64,000 bases of DNA from Anaerolineales bacterium (GCA_016789305.1 JAEURJ010000014.1:558001-622000); one strand, 5' to 3'; shown: positions 28,008 through 37,353, counted from the first letter of the stretch. Notes: generated by a model from the sequence alone, not told the origin. Numbers and translations: made by a program.

Positions 28008-29395
28008 TTGGATGTACTGGATTCTGCGGAGAGAACGATGAAATCTTTTCCGCGCTCCGACGCGCCGCCAGCTGATTCGGTTACGAGGACATTTCCCAAC
28101 ACGTTGAATCCTGTCGCCTCATCCCAGACATTTTCATTGGCGAATTGAATCGTATATTCGGGATTATTTTGCAGGGATTCAGCTTCATCAGGAAGCCAAA
28201 GTGCCAGGGCGTAATTACCATCTGCAGCGTTCGAAGGAATATGCAATTTTGCCGTAAAGGTTGCCTTTCCCGGCTCCCAAAGTCGCGGATCGATTTCAAG
28301 GTTGGCTTTGTATGAAGCAGTTATATCTTCTCCAACAAGAATCACATACAAATCGCGCTGGTTGACAATGGAAGCAAAGCCTGAGTTCTCCAAATTGACC
28401 GTAAGATTCAAAATTCCGCCAGGCCGCACTTGTTCATTAAAATCTGCGGAGGTCAGAGACAGGCGGTAGCCCATGCGATTGTTAATTTCTTCCATGCAGC
28501 CGCCATCTTCCCAACTGCGCAGGATTCCCTTGTGATAGGCCTCGTTGATGGCGGAGAAATGCAATAACTCCATCTCCTGAATGGCGCTTGTACATTCCGA
28601 GCGCGGTGGATTGGGCGCACAGCTTTCACCGCTCATCGGGGTGAAGCGTGTCAACTCCGCCAGATATTTTTGATCGCGTTCGATGGTGATCGTGCCGTCA
28701 CGGTCATAGGTTCCGACATCCGTGTTGCTTGAAAGAAAGCAATCGTTGTGATGTGCCACCCGCGCAGAGACAGCATCTTCAGGACTTGGATACATCTCAA
28801 TAATATTGGCGGGATAACGCACCTGCACAAAGCGCTCTGGAATGGCTGCGAGCAGAGCGTTGAGAATTTCCTGTTTGTCTTGAATATTATCCAGCCCATT
28901 TGTGGAAGTGTGCCACTCTCCCCACGCGCCGATGAAACCAGCTTCCACCCAGGCGATGACATCGGTATTCGCCCGCAAAAATGGGGTCAGCTGTTCGATG
29001 TGATGCAGGATTCGGGATTTGGATGCATCAGGTTCTGAGTCTGGATACGGTCCTTGATTGTAGGCAAAGCGGATGATGGCCTTCACACCCGCATCGCGGA
29101 TGTCGTCAAAATTGACCTGCAAGCCGTCGAGCACATCCTGCGGGATATCTGATTCGCGCCAATCGTCGAGTCGAATGTTGAGATGGACCAGCGTATTGCC
29201 CGTCGCGCGCACGGGGCTGAATCCTGCTGTACCCGGAAGCTCGTACGGGGTGAAGAATCCTCGCTCAGGATTGAGGATGGATGCATCAGAGTAGACGTAG
29301 GTATGGGTCACAGGAGCAGGCTCAGGTCCGGTTTGAGGCGCAGCGCAAGATGTCATAAATGAAAGAAGAAAAATGAAAGAGATGAAGCGTCGCAT
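28004..29395 (-). CDS. DUF4874/DUF4832 lipoprotein of a glycan locus
   Basis: 463 residues. A lipoprotein signal (FIFLLSFMTSC, Cys17) is followed by the DUF4874 opening ILNPERGFFTPYE, a TIM-barrel-like region with VKAIIRFAYNQGP and VIAWVEAGFIGAWGEWH, then a DUF4832 module (NRMGYRLSLTSADFNEQVRPGG) and a C-terminal beta domain ending LPDEAESL. The barrel motifs, with acidic residues at strand ends, suggest a glycoside hydrolase-like enzyme, but no activity is assigned. It would sit on the outer face of the membrane next to the GH114 lipoprotein. Confidence 0.8.
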   Translation of the reverse strand: MRRFISFIFLLSFMTSCAAPQTGPEPAPVTHTYVYSDASILNPERGFFTPYELPGTAGFSPVRATGNTLVHLNIRLDDWRESDIPQDVLDGLQVNFDDIRDAGVKAIIRFAYNQGPYPDSEPDASKSRILHHIEQLTPFLRANTDVIAWVEAGFIGAWGEWHTSTNGLDNIQDKQEILNALLAAIPERFVQVRYPANIIEMYPSPEDAVSARVAHHNDCFLSSNTDVGTYDRDGTITIERDQKYLAELTRFTPMSGESCAPNPPRSECTSAIQEMELLHFSAINEAYHKGILRSWEDGGCMEEINNRMGYRLSLTSADFNEQVRPGGILNLTVNLENSGFASIVNQRDLYVILVGEDITASYKANLEIDPRLWEPGKATFTAKLHIPSNAADGNYALALWLPDEAESLQNNPEYTIQFANENVWDEATGFNVLGNVLVTESAGGASERGKDFIVLSAESSTSK

Positions 29396-29396
29396 A

Positions 29397-30251
29397 TTAT
29401 TTGAATGCAGAGGAGGTCGCCTGATCCACGATCCAGCGCTGAAGGAAAATATAGACGAAGAAGATGGGCAGCAGAGTCAGGATGGATGCGGCGAGGACGA
29501 GGCCCTGATTGGAGACATGCTGGGTTTGGAACCAGACGACCAAAAGCGGAATGGTGCGCTTCTCCGGTGAGGTCAGCACGATCAGCGGCCAGAGATAATC
29601 GTTCCAGGTTGCCATGAAGGTGAAGATACCGAGCGAGGCGAGCGGCGGTCCCATTTGTGGAAGAATGATCTTCGAGTAAATACCGAATTCAGACGCCCCA
29701 TCCATTCGGGCAGCATCCATGAGTTCACCGGGCATGGCTTCGATGAATTGCTTCATCATGAAAATACCGTAGGCATCGACGAATGCAGGGATGATCAACG
29801 CCCAAAGTGAGTCGATCAAGCCGAGTTTGACGACGAGGAGGTAATTCGGGATCATAACCACTTGAAATGGAATCATGATCTGAATGAGAATGACACCGAA
29901 GGCAAGATTCTTGCCCTTGAAATGATATTTGGCAAAAATGTAGCCCGCAAAGGAACTTGTAAAGAGCGTGATGATGACACGCATCAGTGAAACAAAAATA
30001 CTGTTCCCCAGGTTTTGCACAATGGGAATATCTTCATCCGTCAGGATGGTGGTGTAGTGCTCAAGGGTTGGTTTCTCAGGAAAGAAATCCGGAGGGGTTT
30101 TGCGCAGTTCGGCCGTGGTCTTCAATGACGAGACCATGATGTAAAAAAACGGCAGTAGTGTGGCGACAAGCCCAAGGATCAAAACAGCATATGCACCTGA
30201 TTTTCCAAGCACAAAACCGATGGAGTTTTTCTTGCGTAACGAAGCAGCCAT
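29397..30251 (-). CDS. ABC sugar transporter permease, MalG type
   Basis: 284 residues with six membrane segments. The EAA loop ([25 protein letters not shown], conserved EAA-G---I-LP pattern) that docks the ATPase is near residue 185. It pairs with the permease encoded at 30253-31245. No ATP-binding subunit is encoded in the window, so the importer probably shares an MsmK/UgpC-type ATPase encoded elsewhere. Confidence 0.93.
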   Translation of the reverse strand: MAASLRKKNSIGFVLGKSGAYAVLILGLVATLLPFFYIMVSSLKTTAELRKTPPDFFPEKPTLEHYTTILTDEDIPIVQNLGNSIFVSLMRVIITLFTSSFAGYIFAKYHFKGKNLAFGVILIQIMIPFQVVMIPNYLLVVKLGLIDSLWALIIPAFVDAYGIFMMKQFIEAMPGELMDAARMDGASEFGIYSKIILPQMGPPLASLGIFTFMATWNDYLWPLIVLTSPEKRTIPLLVVWFQTQHVSNQGLVLAASILTLLPIFFVYIFLQRWIVDQATSSAFK

Positions 30252-30252
30252 T

Positions 30253-31245
30253 TTAATACTCCCACTCGGTGCGCAAGATGCGGAATTGGGTGACGGTCAG
30301 GATCAAAATAATGATGAACAGGATCATGGACATGGCTGCGGATAAGCCAAGATTATTCGCAAATTTAAAAGCGTTTTCATAAATACTGAGCAGCATGGTT
30401 TGGGTTTGATTCTTCGGTCCGCCACGGGTGAGAAGTTGGAAGATGACAAACACTTGAAGCGAGGAAATCACCGTCAGCACGCTGGTCAGCAACACGGTCC
30501 GGCGAAGAAGCGGGACGACGATCAGCCAGAATTCCTGCCAGATGCTGGCCCCATCCACGCGGGCTGCTTCGCGCAGCGTCTTTGGAATGGATTGCAAGGC
30601 CGCGACAAAAATGACGAGGTTGTATCCAAAGTCCTGCCAGACGTGCGCCACGACCACGCACAACATCGCCAATGGAACGCCAAAGTAAACTGTGTTCGGA
30701 TCCTGCAACCATGATTTCGGCGGAACAAGCCCAATGGCTTTGAACATCATACTCAACAATCCCCAACCTGGCGCGTACATGTACGACCAAATGATCACGA
30801 GCGCAACAGAGGATGAAATCGTTGGGAGAAAATAGATCGCGCGAAATAAAGTTTTGAATCGCTCACCGATGCTTTCCAGCAGGACCGCCAGTGGCAGAGT
30901 GATGACCAGGTTTAATGGGAGGACAAGCGCTGTAAATAGAAAAGTGTTTTTGACGGCAAGGCGGAATACTTCCGCAGGTTTTCCGGTACCGGTAAATAAT
31001 TCAATGTAATTATCGATCCCCACAAATGGATTTTGTCCGCCGAGGCCAAGGAACCAGCTTCCCTGGCGGATCGGGGTATAGCTGAAGAAACTCATCACCA
31101 CCGCCCAAAGGATCGGGAACAGCGTGAACAACCCCATGTACAAAAGGATGGGCGCAAGGCTGGTATAGGCAAAACGGCGCTGCTTCGCCGTGAGTTTGCC
31201 GCTCTCGCTGACGACTTCTTTTTTGAAGAGGGATGAGATTTCCAT
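30253..31245 (-). CDS. ABC sugar transporter permease, MalF type
   Basis: 330 residues, six membrane segments after a short charged N-terminus. The EAA loop ([21 protein letters not shown]) near residue 225 matches the CUT1 family for di- and oligosaccharides. Its ATG follows a 76-nt spacer with a strong hairpin that separates it from the solute-binding protein gene. Confidence 0.93.
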   Translation of the reverse strand: MEISSLFKKEVVSESGKLTAKQRRFAYTSLAPILLYMGLFTLFPILWAVVMSFFSYTPIRQGSWFLGLGGQNPFVGIDNYIELFTGTGKPAEVFRLAVKNTFLFTALVLPLNLVITLPLAVLLESIGERFKTLFRAIYFLPTISSSVALVIIWSYMYAPGWGLLSMMFKAIGLVPPKSWLQDPNTVYFGVPLAMLCVVVAHVWQDFGYNLVIFVAALQSIPKTLREAARVDGASIWQEFWLIVVPLLRRTVLLTSVLTVISSLQVFVIFQLLTRGGPKNQTQTMLLSIYENAFKFANNLGLSAAMSMILFIIILILTVTQFRILRTEWEY

Positions 31246-31273
31246 GGGTGTTCCTTGTTGATAAAGGATGAAT

Positions 31274-31302
31274 GGCAGGGGTGGGGTAATCCCACCCCTG
31301 CC
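31274..31302 (-). repeat. Perfect 12-bp stem hairpin between the binding-protein and permease genes
   Basis: A 12-base GC-rich arm, a five-base loop and its exact complement, extendable by one T-A pair. No T-tract follows in the direction of transcription, so it is not a standard intrinsic terminator. Its place after the solute-binding-protein gene fits an mRNA 3'-end stabiliser that keeps binding-protein transcript in excess of permease transcript, as known for malE-malF. Confidence 0.75.
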
Positions 31303-31321
31303 ACACAGAATTTATTATTTT

Positions 31322-32632
31322 TTATTGCGCCGCATCCACCATGGCGTTGGCGGCTTCGTTGATGCTATTCGCTGCTTCTTCCGCAGTCAGGTTGCCTTGT
31401 ATTGCATCAAGGATGGTCGGATAGACGATCTCATAAGCCAGCTGATCGGGGTCGGTCAGATTGCCTTGATATCCGCCCGCATCCAAGATCGGAAGGACGG
31501 CCGCAGCAAATGGAACTGCTTCAACATATTTAGCATCGGTCGCCACTGATTTCATGGCCGGGATGGTAGCAGATTTGGAATTGAAGAACAACACATTTGC
31601 CTGATCCGCACCGAGGAAGGATACAAGTTTCCAGGCAAGATCAGGATGCTGGGTACTCTTGCCAACCACATATCCCCAGCCACCCACGGACACGAACTTA
31701 TGTTCCGAACCCATCATCGGGGGAAGCGAAACATAATCAAATGTCAGGTCCGGGTAGCCGATCTTTGCATCTCCTGCATACCAGGAACCGAGCACGCCAA
31801 TGGCATTGTGTCCCTGCGCGAACGAATCGCCAACCCATTCACTTTCGGCGTTGAAGATGATCGGGTCGACCACACCGTCCTTCTGCGCCATATCCATCAG
31901 CTTCTGGATCGTGGCAATCGCTTCAGGCGAATTGAAATTGAAATGTCTGCCATCCTCTGCAAAATATTCACTACCTTGTTCCAAAATACCGGCGAGGAAA
32001 TAGGTAAACAACTGATCGCTGTTGGTATAGTGCAGGCCGGCAACCGTCATCACGCCATCCGAACCGAGCGTGGTCATCTTTTTTGCATCGGCAACGACTG
32101 CATCCCAGTTTTCCCACGTGGGTGGATAGGCTACCCCGGCGGCTTCGAACAAAGCGGGGTTCACATAGGCACCGCCGTATTCGATGTTGTATTCAGCAGG
32201 GAAACCGTACATCTTCCCATCGCAGGTCTGTCCACCGAGAGGAGCATCATAGAAAATTCCCTTTGCAGCGTCCAATGTCATCACATCCGCAGGTACCTCA
32301 AGCAACTGTCCGCCTGAAGCATAACGGCATGTATAACCGCCAGGAATGAGGATCACATCTGCGGTATTGCCCGCAGGAAGCGAAGTCTGAATGGTTTGAA
32401 TGAACACATCCCAGGGAAATGTCTCATATTTGATGGTCACATTTGGATTCGCCGCCATGAAGTCATCGAACATTTTTTGATTGGCTTCATTGAATGCGGG
32501 AGCCTGATGTCCCCACACACGGATCTCGATCTTCTCTCCGCCGGCGGGTGCCTGCGTAGCAGAGGTTGACCCTCCACTACAAGCGGCAATCAACAGGCTC
32601 GCCATCACAAGAACAAAAAACAGTTTTTTCAT
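31322..32632 (-). CDS. ABC sugar transporter solute-binding lipoprotein
   Basis: 436 residues. Lipoprotein signal MASLLIAACSGG (Cys18), then the family 1 extracellular solute-binding fold: IEIRVWGHQAPAFNEANQ, NVTIKYETFPWDVF, AGNTADVILIPGG, and C-terminal VGGWGYVVGKSTQHPDLAWKL. It captures an oligosaccharide for the MalFG-type permeases encoded downstream. Multiple aromatic residues are consistent with sugar stacking. The actual ligand is inferred only from the neighbouring GH114 and GH4 genes. Confidence 0.93.
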   Translation of the reverse strand: MKKLFFVLVMASLLIAACSGGSTSATQAPAGGEKIEIRVWGHQAPAFNEANQKMFDDFMAANPNVTIKYETFPWDVFIQTIQTSLPAGNTADVILIPGGYTCRYASGGQLLEVPADVMTLDAAKGIFYDAPLGGQTCDGKMYGFPAEYNIEYGGAYVNPALFEAAGVAYPPTWENWDAVVADAKKMTTLGSDGVMTVAGLHYTNSDQLFTYFLAGILEQGSEYFAEDGRHFNFNSPEAIATIQKLMDMAQKDGVVDPIIFNAESEWVGDSFAQGHNAIGVLGSWYAGDAKIGYPDLTFDYVSLPPMMGSEHKFVSVGGWGYVVGKSTQHPDLAWKLVSFLGADQANVLFFNSKSATIPAMKSVATDAKYVEAVPFAAAVLPILDAGGYQGNLTDPDQLAYEIVYPTILDAIQGNLTAEEAANSINEAANAMVDAAQ

Positions 32633-32648
32633 GCTTCTCTCCTTTTGA

Positions 32649-33665
32649 TTAAAAATCTAATTTCACGACCGCCGTCAAATTCGCAGGCCGATCGGGGTTC
32701 AAACCTTTTTTGATCGAGCGGTAAAAAGCCATCAATTGCAGGATAGGCAAATACAAAACGCCACGTACACTTTCAGGGATATTCGACTCAAAGCACACAT
32801 CCGCTTCAGCCTCGCCGAAGCTTGCCACTGTTCCCCCTAGCATTTCCATCTCTGACAATACCTTCGCCTCGTGGATTCGATTCGCATCCGAGAGCATCCC
32901 CACCACAACCGCATTTTGATTGACCATGCTCACCGGCCCATGACGAAATTCCATAAAGTGGAACGGTTCACTGTGGGTCAACGTCATCTCTTTCATTTTG
33001 AGATTCACTTCACAGGCAAGTCCGTAACGGATGCCGGAGCCGAGAAAATAAAACCGATCAAAACCCAAATTCTCGCCAATTTCTTTTGCGTATGCTTCAT
33101 ATTTCTCCATCAAGCGGTCGCCAACTTTGGGAAGATCAGTCATCGAAGTTAGCAGATCATCCCTGCCGGCCATGCGCGCGCATAATGCAGAAACCGCCAC
33201 GAACATCGATGCAAAGGAACGAGTCTGCGCCACGGATTCTTCCTGTCCCTTGCCGATGACGATGTTCACGTCCGCCATGCGCGAAAGAATCTCATCGTAA
33301 TTGCTGATGACCACAATCTCTCCACGCTTTTCTTTTTTGAATCTTTCAACCGCTTTCACAGTTTCCGTTGTCGTCCCGGAACGGCTGATTGCAACCAGCA
33401 ATGTCTTTTGATCGGTCAAAATCGTTTGCGAATTCAACAGTAACTCACCACCAGGCACGGCGCGCGCGGAGCGACCAGTCAACTCCTGGTATAAGGCCGC
33501 CGCGGATAGCGACTGGTAGTAGGTCGAGCCGCAGCCTGTGAAAATGACCTGGCCGTAGTCCCCAGCTTTCGGCAAGTTCGAAGCGGTCACTACTTCCAGC
33601 GCCTGTGCCCATGCCTGAGTCTGTGATTTGATTTCCTTGTAGGTATGATAGGTTTCAATGTTCAT
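32649..33665 (-). CDS. SIS-domain sugar-phosphate isomerase/deaminase (AgaS/NagB-II-like)
   Basis: 338 residues with two SIS domains, like the isomerase half of GlmS. FTGCGSTYYQSL, SRSGTTTETV and the EFRHGP motif (about residue 240) form the sugar-phosphate site. No glutaminase domain is present, so it is expected to act as a deaminating isomerase (AgaS or NagB-II type) converting galactosamine- or glucosamine-6-P to a ketose-6-P and ammonia. Translation of its ATG is coupled to the upstream amidohydrolase by an ATGA overlap. Confidence 0.83.
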   Translation of the reverse strand: MNIETYHTYKEIKSQTQAWAQALEVVTASNLPKAGDYGQVIFTGCGSTYYQSLSAAALYQELTGRSARAVPGGELLLNSQTILTDQKTLLVAISRSGTTTETVKAVERFKKEKRGEIVVISNYDEILSRMADVNIVIGKGQEESVAQTRSFASMFVAVSALCARMAGRDDLLTSMTDLPKVGDRLMEKYEAYAKEIGENLGFDRFYFLGSGIRYGLACEVNLKMKEMTLTHSEPFHFMEFRHGPVSMVNQNAVVVGMLSDANRIHEAKVLSEMEMLGGTVASFGEAEADVCFESNIPESVRGVLYLPILQLMAFYRSIKKGLNPDRPANLTAVVKLDF

Positions 33666-34696
33666 TTAATTTTCAAAACTTTCATTGCGTTTTCGCGATA
33701 GATTTTCTTCAACACATCGTCGGGCAAGTACATGCCATGCACATACCAACGTCCCTGACCCGGAACTTCGCTGGTGTTGTAATTGAAATATTCATCGTCT
33801 GTTTCGAGGAAGCGATAATACAAACGATAGGCGTCCAGATCCGGACTCATATCCGAGCCAAATAAAATACGATCCTGGTATTGAATAAAAAATTTCCGCG
33901 CCGTGTAGGGCTGTCTTCCAAGTTCGCCCAAACGCGCGGAAATATCGATGTAATAATTTGGGCAGGCATCCAGCATTTGCCCGACCCAGCCAAGATTTTC
34001 GCCATAACAGCCAACGTGCGCCCCAATAAACGTGGTGGCGCGATGACGGGTGACTAACGATTTAAAATCATCCATGATCTTCATGAACGAAGGAAACGGC
34101 GGACTGGTAAACGCCCAATCAGGATGTGCACCGATCTCCTCCCATCTTTCATTCGTTTCATCGATGGGGTCAAAAAAAGCGACAGGATCTGCCACGTGAA
34201 TTAGAACCGGCAAACCAAGCTCGCCCGCGGTCTCCCAAATTGGGATCAACCGTTCATCATCCACGCTGACCAATTTACCAGCGTCATCCTGCACGTGCAA
34301 TCCCAACGGCTTCCAAATCTTCAGCCCCTCGGCGCCGCGTTCTTTTTGAATGCGCAATCGTTTCGCGGCCCATTCAGGGAAACCGTTTCCTTTTTCCTTC
34401 CATTGAGACCAGTCCACACCGCCGAAGATTTTAAATTTCTCGGGGGCAGGGCCTTTGAAATGATCAAGATGCTTATTGAGAAGGTCCTCCCCCCAACCGC
34501 CATCCAAATCCACATAATGAGTCACCCCGGCTTCATCGAGTAGATCAAGCAATTCAGGGAGCGGTTTGTTGTCCCAGCCGCCACCAAACGGTTCGGCAAG
34601 ATGATTGTGGGCATCAATGATCGGAAACTTCGGCTTGTTCACCAGAGTCGTCTTTGTCACCAGTTTGGATCGGGGTCGAAAATCTTCAAGCAGCAT
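33662..34696 (-). CDS. Amidohydrolase-2 family metal-dependent hydrolase
   Basis: 344 residues. A TIM-barrel hydrolase with PIIDAHNHLAEP as the metal-binding HxH, ADPVAFF preceded by LPVLIHVAD, FIGAHVGCYGEN and RILFGSDMSPD supplying later ligands. This is the amidohydro_2 branch (decarboxylase/lactonase-like), not the NagA/AgaA deacetylase branch. In a sugar operon it may hydrolyse a lactone or a sugar derivative; the reaction is not readable. GGAGAG lies just ahead of the ATG at 34696. Confidence 0.8.
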   Translation of the reverse strand: MLLEDFRPRSKLVTKTTLVNKPKFPIIDAHNHLAEPFGGGWDNKPLPELLDLLDEAGVTHYVDLDGGWGEDLLNKHLDHFKGPAPEKFKIFGGVDWSQWKEKGNGFPEWAAKRLRIQKERGAEGLKIWKPLGLHVQDDAGKLVSVDDERLIPIWETAGELGLPVLIHVADPVAFFDPIDETNERWEEIGAHPDWAFTSPPFPSFMKIMDDFKSLVTRHRATTFIGAHVGCYGENLGWVGQMLDACPNYYIDISARLGELGRQPYTARKFFIQYQDRILFGSDMSPDLDAYRLYYRFLETDDEYFNYNTSEVPGQGRWYVHGMYLPDDVLKKIYRENAMKVLKIK

Positions 34697-34705
34697 GGCT
34701 CTCCA

Positions 34706-35479
34706 CTACGCGATCACAACTTTGATGTCTTGCTTCTTCAACGATTGAATGAATTTTTTATCCGCCTTTGAGTCTGTTATCAATGTATTCATGCTATTCA
34801 ACGGAGCAAGCAATGCAGTGGACACGCGATTTACTTTTGTATGATCCGCGACAACGATCACTTCGCGCCCGATCTTCAAAATGGCACGGTCCGTCAGAGT
34901 CTCTTGCAGGTAATCATTCGTCAGGCCATGTTCAAGGCTGAGGCCGCGCGTGCCTATGATGACCTTGTCCACACGGACCTCTGCAAGCGCCTGTTCGGTG
35001 ATATGGCCGATAAAGGAAAGCTCGCTCTCGCGCAACTGCCCTCCCAGCGAGACAACCGAAATATCCTTGATCCCTGCCAGCGCATTGAGCACAGGCAGGG
35101 AGTTGGTAATCACAGTTAGATTTTTCCGCTCCCGCAAATGTTTCGCCGTTTCAAGCACTGTTGTTCCCGAACCAAGGAAAATCGTTTCGCCATCAATAAT
35201 TAATTCCGCTGCCGCCCGTCCGATGTGGGATTTTTCATCCACCTGCTCGCCTTCCCGTTGGAGGATGGGCAATTCGGGCGGAGCTTCTTCCACTGCAATC
35301 ACACCGCCATGTACACGTTGGGCCTTGCCTTGTGAGGCAAGCGATTCCAGATCGCGTCGCGCAGTGGCTTCGCTGATCGAGAATTGTTCCACGATCTCGG
35401 TGACACTTAATCGTCCCTGCTTCACCAGCAGGGAAAGGATCTGTTTTTGTCGTTCAGGGGTTGGGGTGAATTCGCTCAT
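34706..35479 (-). CDS. DeoR-family transcriptional repressor
   Basis: 257 residues. N-terminal winged helix (RLSVTEIVEQFSISEATARRD, about residues 20-40, with the family RRDL) and a C-terminal sugar-phosphate sensor domain (IFLGSGTTVLETAK, VTNSLPVLNAL, NDYLQETLTDRAIL). It is the first gene of the minus-strand catabolic operon and probably represses it until an intermediate such as tagatose- or galactosamine-phosphate binds. Three repeat-like units directly upstream are candidate operators. Confidence 0.92.
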   Translation of the reverse strand: MSEFTPTPERQKQILSLLVKQGRLSVTEIVEQFSISEATARRDLESLASQGKAQRVHGGVIAVEEAPPELPILQREGEQVDEKSHIGRAAAELIIDGETIFLGSGTTVLETAKHLRERKNLTVITNSLPVLNALAGIKDISVVSLGGQLRESELSFIGHITEQALAEVRVDKVIIGTRGLSLEHGLTNDYLQETLTDRAILKIGREVIVVADHTKVNRVSTALLAPLNSMNTLITDSKADKKFIQSLKKQDIKVVIA

Positions 35480-35485
35480 AATCGC

Positions 35486-35503
35486 TCACAAATCAGTCAC
35501 AAA
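35486..35503 (-). promoter_or_regulatory. Candidate DeoR operator: direct repeats upstream of the deoR-type gene
   Basis: On the minus strand two TTTGTGA units lie 11 bp apart, about one helical turn, with a weaker third unit (TTATGAG) at the start codon. DeoR-family repressors bind such tandem repeats. The site would control the catabolic operon and possibly manA in the other direction. Confidence 0.38.
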
Positions 35504-35594
35504 CAATCATAGCATCTTTTTCCAAAATTTCAAGGGTCAATTTCAAGAAAAGTCATTAGCCATCAAAATGAAGAAGGCCGAAAATACTTTCCTG

Positions 35595-35600
35595 TATAAT
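35595..35600 (+). promoter_or_regulatory. Candidate -10 element for manA
   Basis: A perfect TATAAT lies 20 nt ahead of the manA ATG, leaving room for a short leader with AAAGG as ribosome binding site. No good -35 hexamer is present at 16-18 bp, so it could be activator-dependent. Confidence 0.4.
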
Positions 35601-35620
35601 CACCGCCTGAAAGGTATCGA

Positions 35621-36565
35621 ATGACTCTTAATTCTTTCCTAAAACTTGAACCTGCATATCGTGATTACGTTTGGGGTGGAGACCGCCTGCGGCCCGGGCA
35701 CAACCCCACTGCTGAAGCCTGGGTGGTATGGGAAAATGACATCATCGAATCTGGCCCGCTGGCAGGGAAAACGCTAGGTGAAGTTGCTGCTCAAAATGGT
35801 GCGGCATTGCTGGGAACAAAGTCAATTGAACGAACGGGTAATCGCTTCCCTTTGTTGATCAAATTGTTGGATTGTGCACAATGGTTATCACTGCAAGTCC
35901 ACCCAAACGATGAATTGGCTGTTCAAATGGAAGGCCCCGGCCAATTCGGGAAGACCGAAGCTTGGCATATACTGGAATCCCAGACCGGCGCAAAATTGAT
36001 CGCTGGCTTGAAACCAAACATCTCTGCGGATGTACTCGCTGATTCAATTCGCAATAGCTCCATCATCGACCACGTGCAATATGCGTCAGTCTCACAAGGC
36101 GATACGATCTTCATGCCGGCGGGCACGCTTCATGCTCTTGGCCCCGGCCTGCTCGTCTACGAGGTGCAGCAGACTTCAGATTGGACCTATCGCGTATACG
36201 ATTGGGGACGTCCGCAAACTGAAACACGCAAGCTGCACATTGAAAAATCCATTCAATCCACCCGCACTGATTTCACCGCGCCGATCATCCCCCCGCCAGC
36301 ATATGGCGACGGCACAACACACAAACTCGTGGAATGTGAATACTTCACACTAGAGTTGTTATCCGCTGCATCACACACGATCAATCTTGACACAAAAGGC
36401 GAAAGTTTTCACGCGATCACTGTAATTGAAGGAAACGCCATTTTAAAAAACGAGGGCGAACAAGTGCAGTTGGAAAAATTCCAGACAGCCGTGGTTCCAG
36501 CCAATATGGGAGCTTATCAATTGATTCCTGCTGGAAATTGCAAAGCACTGAAATCAAGTGCATAA
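35621..36565 (+). CDS. manA: Mannose-6-phosphate isomerase, class I
   Basis: 314 residues, the short bacterial type. LLIKLLDCAQWLSLQVHPND contains the QxH zinc pair, KTEAWHIL the zinc glutamate, and PAGTLHALGPGLLVYEVQQTSDWTYRVYDWGR the last histidine and the catalytic arginine region. It interconverts mannose-6-P and fructose-6-P. It is divergent from the deoR-type gene, and a terminator follows directly. Confidence 0.92.
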   Translation: MTLNSFLKLEPAYRDYVWGGDRLRPGHNPTAEAWVVWENDIIESGPLAGKTLGEVAAQNGAALLGTKSIERTGNRFPLLIKLLDCAQWLSLQVHPNDELAVQMEGPGQFGKTEAWHILESQTGAKLIAGLKPNISADVLADSIRNSSIIDHVQYASVSQGDTIFMPAGTLHALGPGLLVYEVQQTSDWTYRVYDWGRPQTETRKLHIEKSIQSTRTDFTAPIIPPPAYGDGTTHKLVECEYFTLELLSAASHTINLDTKGESFHAITVIEGNAILKNEGEQVQLEKFQTAVVPANMGAYQLIPAGNCKALKSSA

Positions 36566-36572
36566 ATTAAAC

Positions 36573-36604
36573 AAAAAAATCCCGTCAAATTGACGGGATT
36601 TTTT
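36573..36604 (+). terminator. Bidirectional intrinsic terminator between manA and tpx
   Basis: A stem of CCCGTCA/TGACGGG extended by A-T pairs, with a three-base loop, flanked by a run of A on one side and T on the other. It serves both convergent genes. Confidence 0.92.
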
Positions 36605-36614
36605 ATCGCAAACC

Positions 36615-37139
36615 TTATTTCAGCGCGGCTTTGGCGGCGTTGATCACTTCATCATAATTTGGCTCTTCACCGAGAACTGGCAGATAATTTACATAGACCA
36701 ATTTTCCATCCCGGCCAACGATAAAAACCGAGCGGCGAAGGTAGCGGCGTTCCTTGATGACGAGGCCATATTTCAGGCCAAAGTCAGTATCCACCACATC
36801 GGAAACCACCTTCACTTTATCCACACCGGAAGCGCCACACCAGCGTTTCTGCGCCATCGGAAAGTCCGTGCTGATCGTGTAAATCACAATATCGTCACCC
36901 AGCTTGGCAGCTTCTTCATTGAACCGTCGGGTTTCGCGGTCACAGACATCGGTGTCCAGCGATGGCACCGCAGAAAGGATGATCACCTTTCCTTTTGATT
37001 CTTGAAGTGGGTTTACCGTAGCCCAGCCAGGCACTACAGAAGTAAATTCGGGAGCGGCCTGTCCAACCATTACATCGTCACCGAGAATGGTTGCAAAATT
37101 TTCTCCGATTTTGAAAAAATCATTACGCACTGTTGTCAT
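36615..37139 (-). CDS. tpx: Thiol peroxidase (atypical 2-Cys peroxiredoxin)
   Basis: 174 residues. SLDTDVCDRETRRF places the peroxidatic Cys66, and RWCGASG the resolving Cys101, spacing typical of Tpx. It reduces hydrogen peroxide and alkyl peroxides with thioredoxin. The ATG at 37139 has GGAG eight bases upstream, so a four-codon longer start (37151) is rejected. It is a monocistronic gene between two terminator/promoter regions. Confidence 0.93.
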   Translation of the reverse strand: MTTVRNDFFKIGENFATILGDDVMVGQAAPEFTSVVPGWATVNPLQESKGKVIILSAVPSLDTDVCDRETRRFNEEAAKLGDDIVIYTISTDFPMAQKRWCGASGVDKVKVVSDVVDTDFGLKYGLVIKERRYLRRSVFIVGRDGKLVYVNYLPVLGEEPNYDEVINAAKAALK

Positions 37140-37268
37140 TTTTTTCTCCATATAGATTATTAATGAATAGATTACTGATAAGGGATGGCTCTTACCTAGA
37201 CGGCAGGATTTTACCTCATTATTGAATGGCGTTTCCCAAAGTGTTTCACTTCGCCCAACAGGCTTATC

Positions 37269-37296
37269 TTGACACGACTTGTTTCTCTCATATAAT
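37269..37296 (+). promoter_or_regulatory. Consensus sigma-70-type promoter of the ROK kinase operon
   Basis: TTGACA, 16-bp spacer, TATAAT: both hexamers match the consensus perfectly. Transcription would start near 37303, about 50 nt ahead of the kinase ATG. Confidence 0.82.
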
Positions 37297-37353
37297 CGAC
37301 TCTATCAAATGATAAATGGAAAAACCAAAAACCACAGAGTGGACAAATAAAAT

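Noticed and set aside
31274..31302. Intrinsic terminator after the solute-binding protein gene
   Set aside because: The hairpin is strong but no T-run follows in the direction of transcription, and the permease genes continue the operon.
31646..32317. 223-codon plus-strand reading frame
   Set aside because: It is antisense to the solute-binding protein gene and shows no recognisable domain.
23394..33665. Sulfoquinovose (sulfo-EMP) degradation locus
   Set aside because: PfkB kinase and LacD/YihT-type aldolase would fit, but there is no GH31 sulfoquinovosidase or sulfolactaldehyde enzyme, while GH114 and a MelA-type GH4 are present. Kept only as an alternative.
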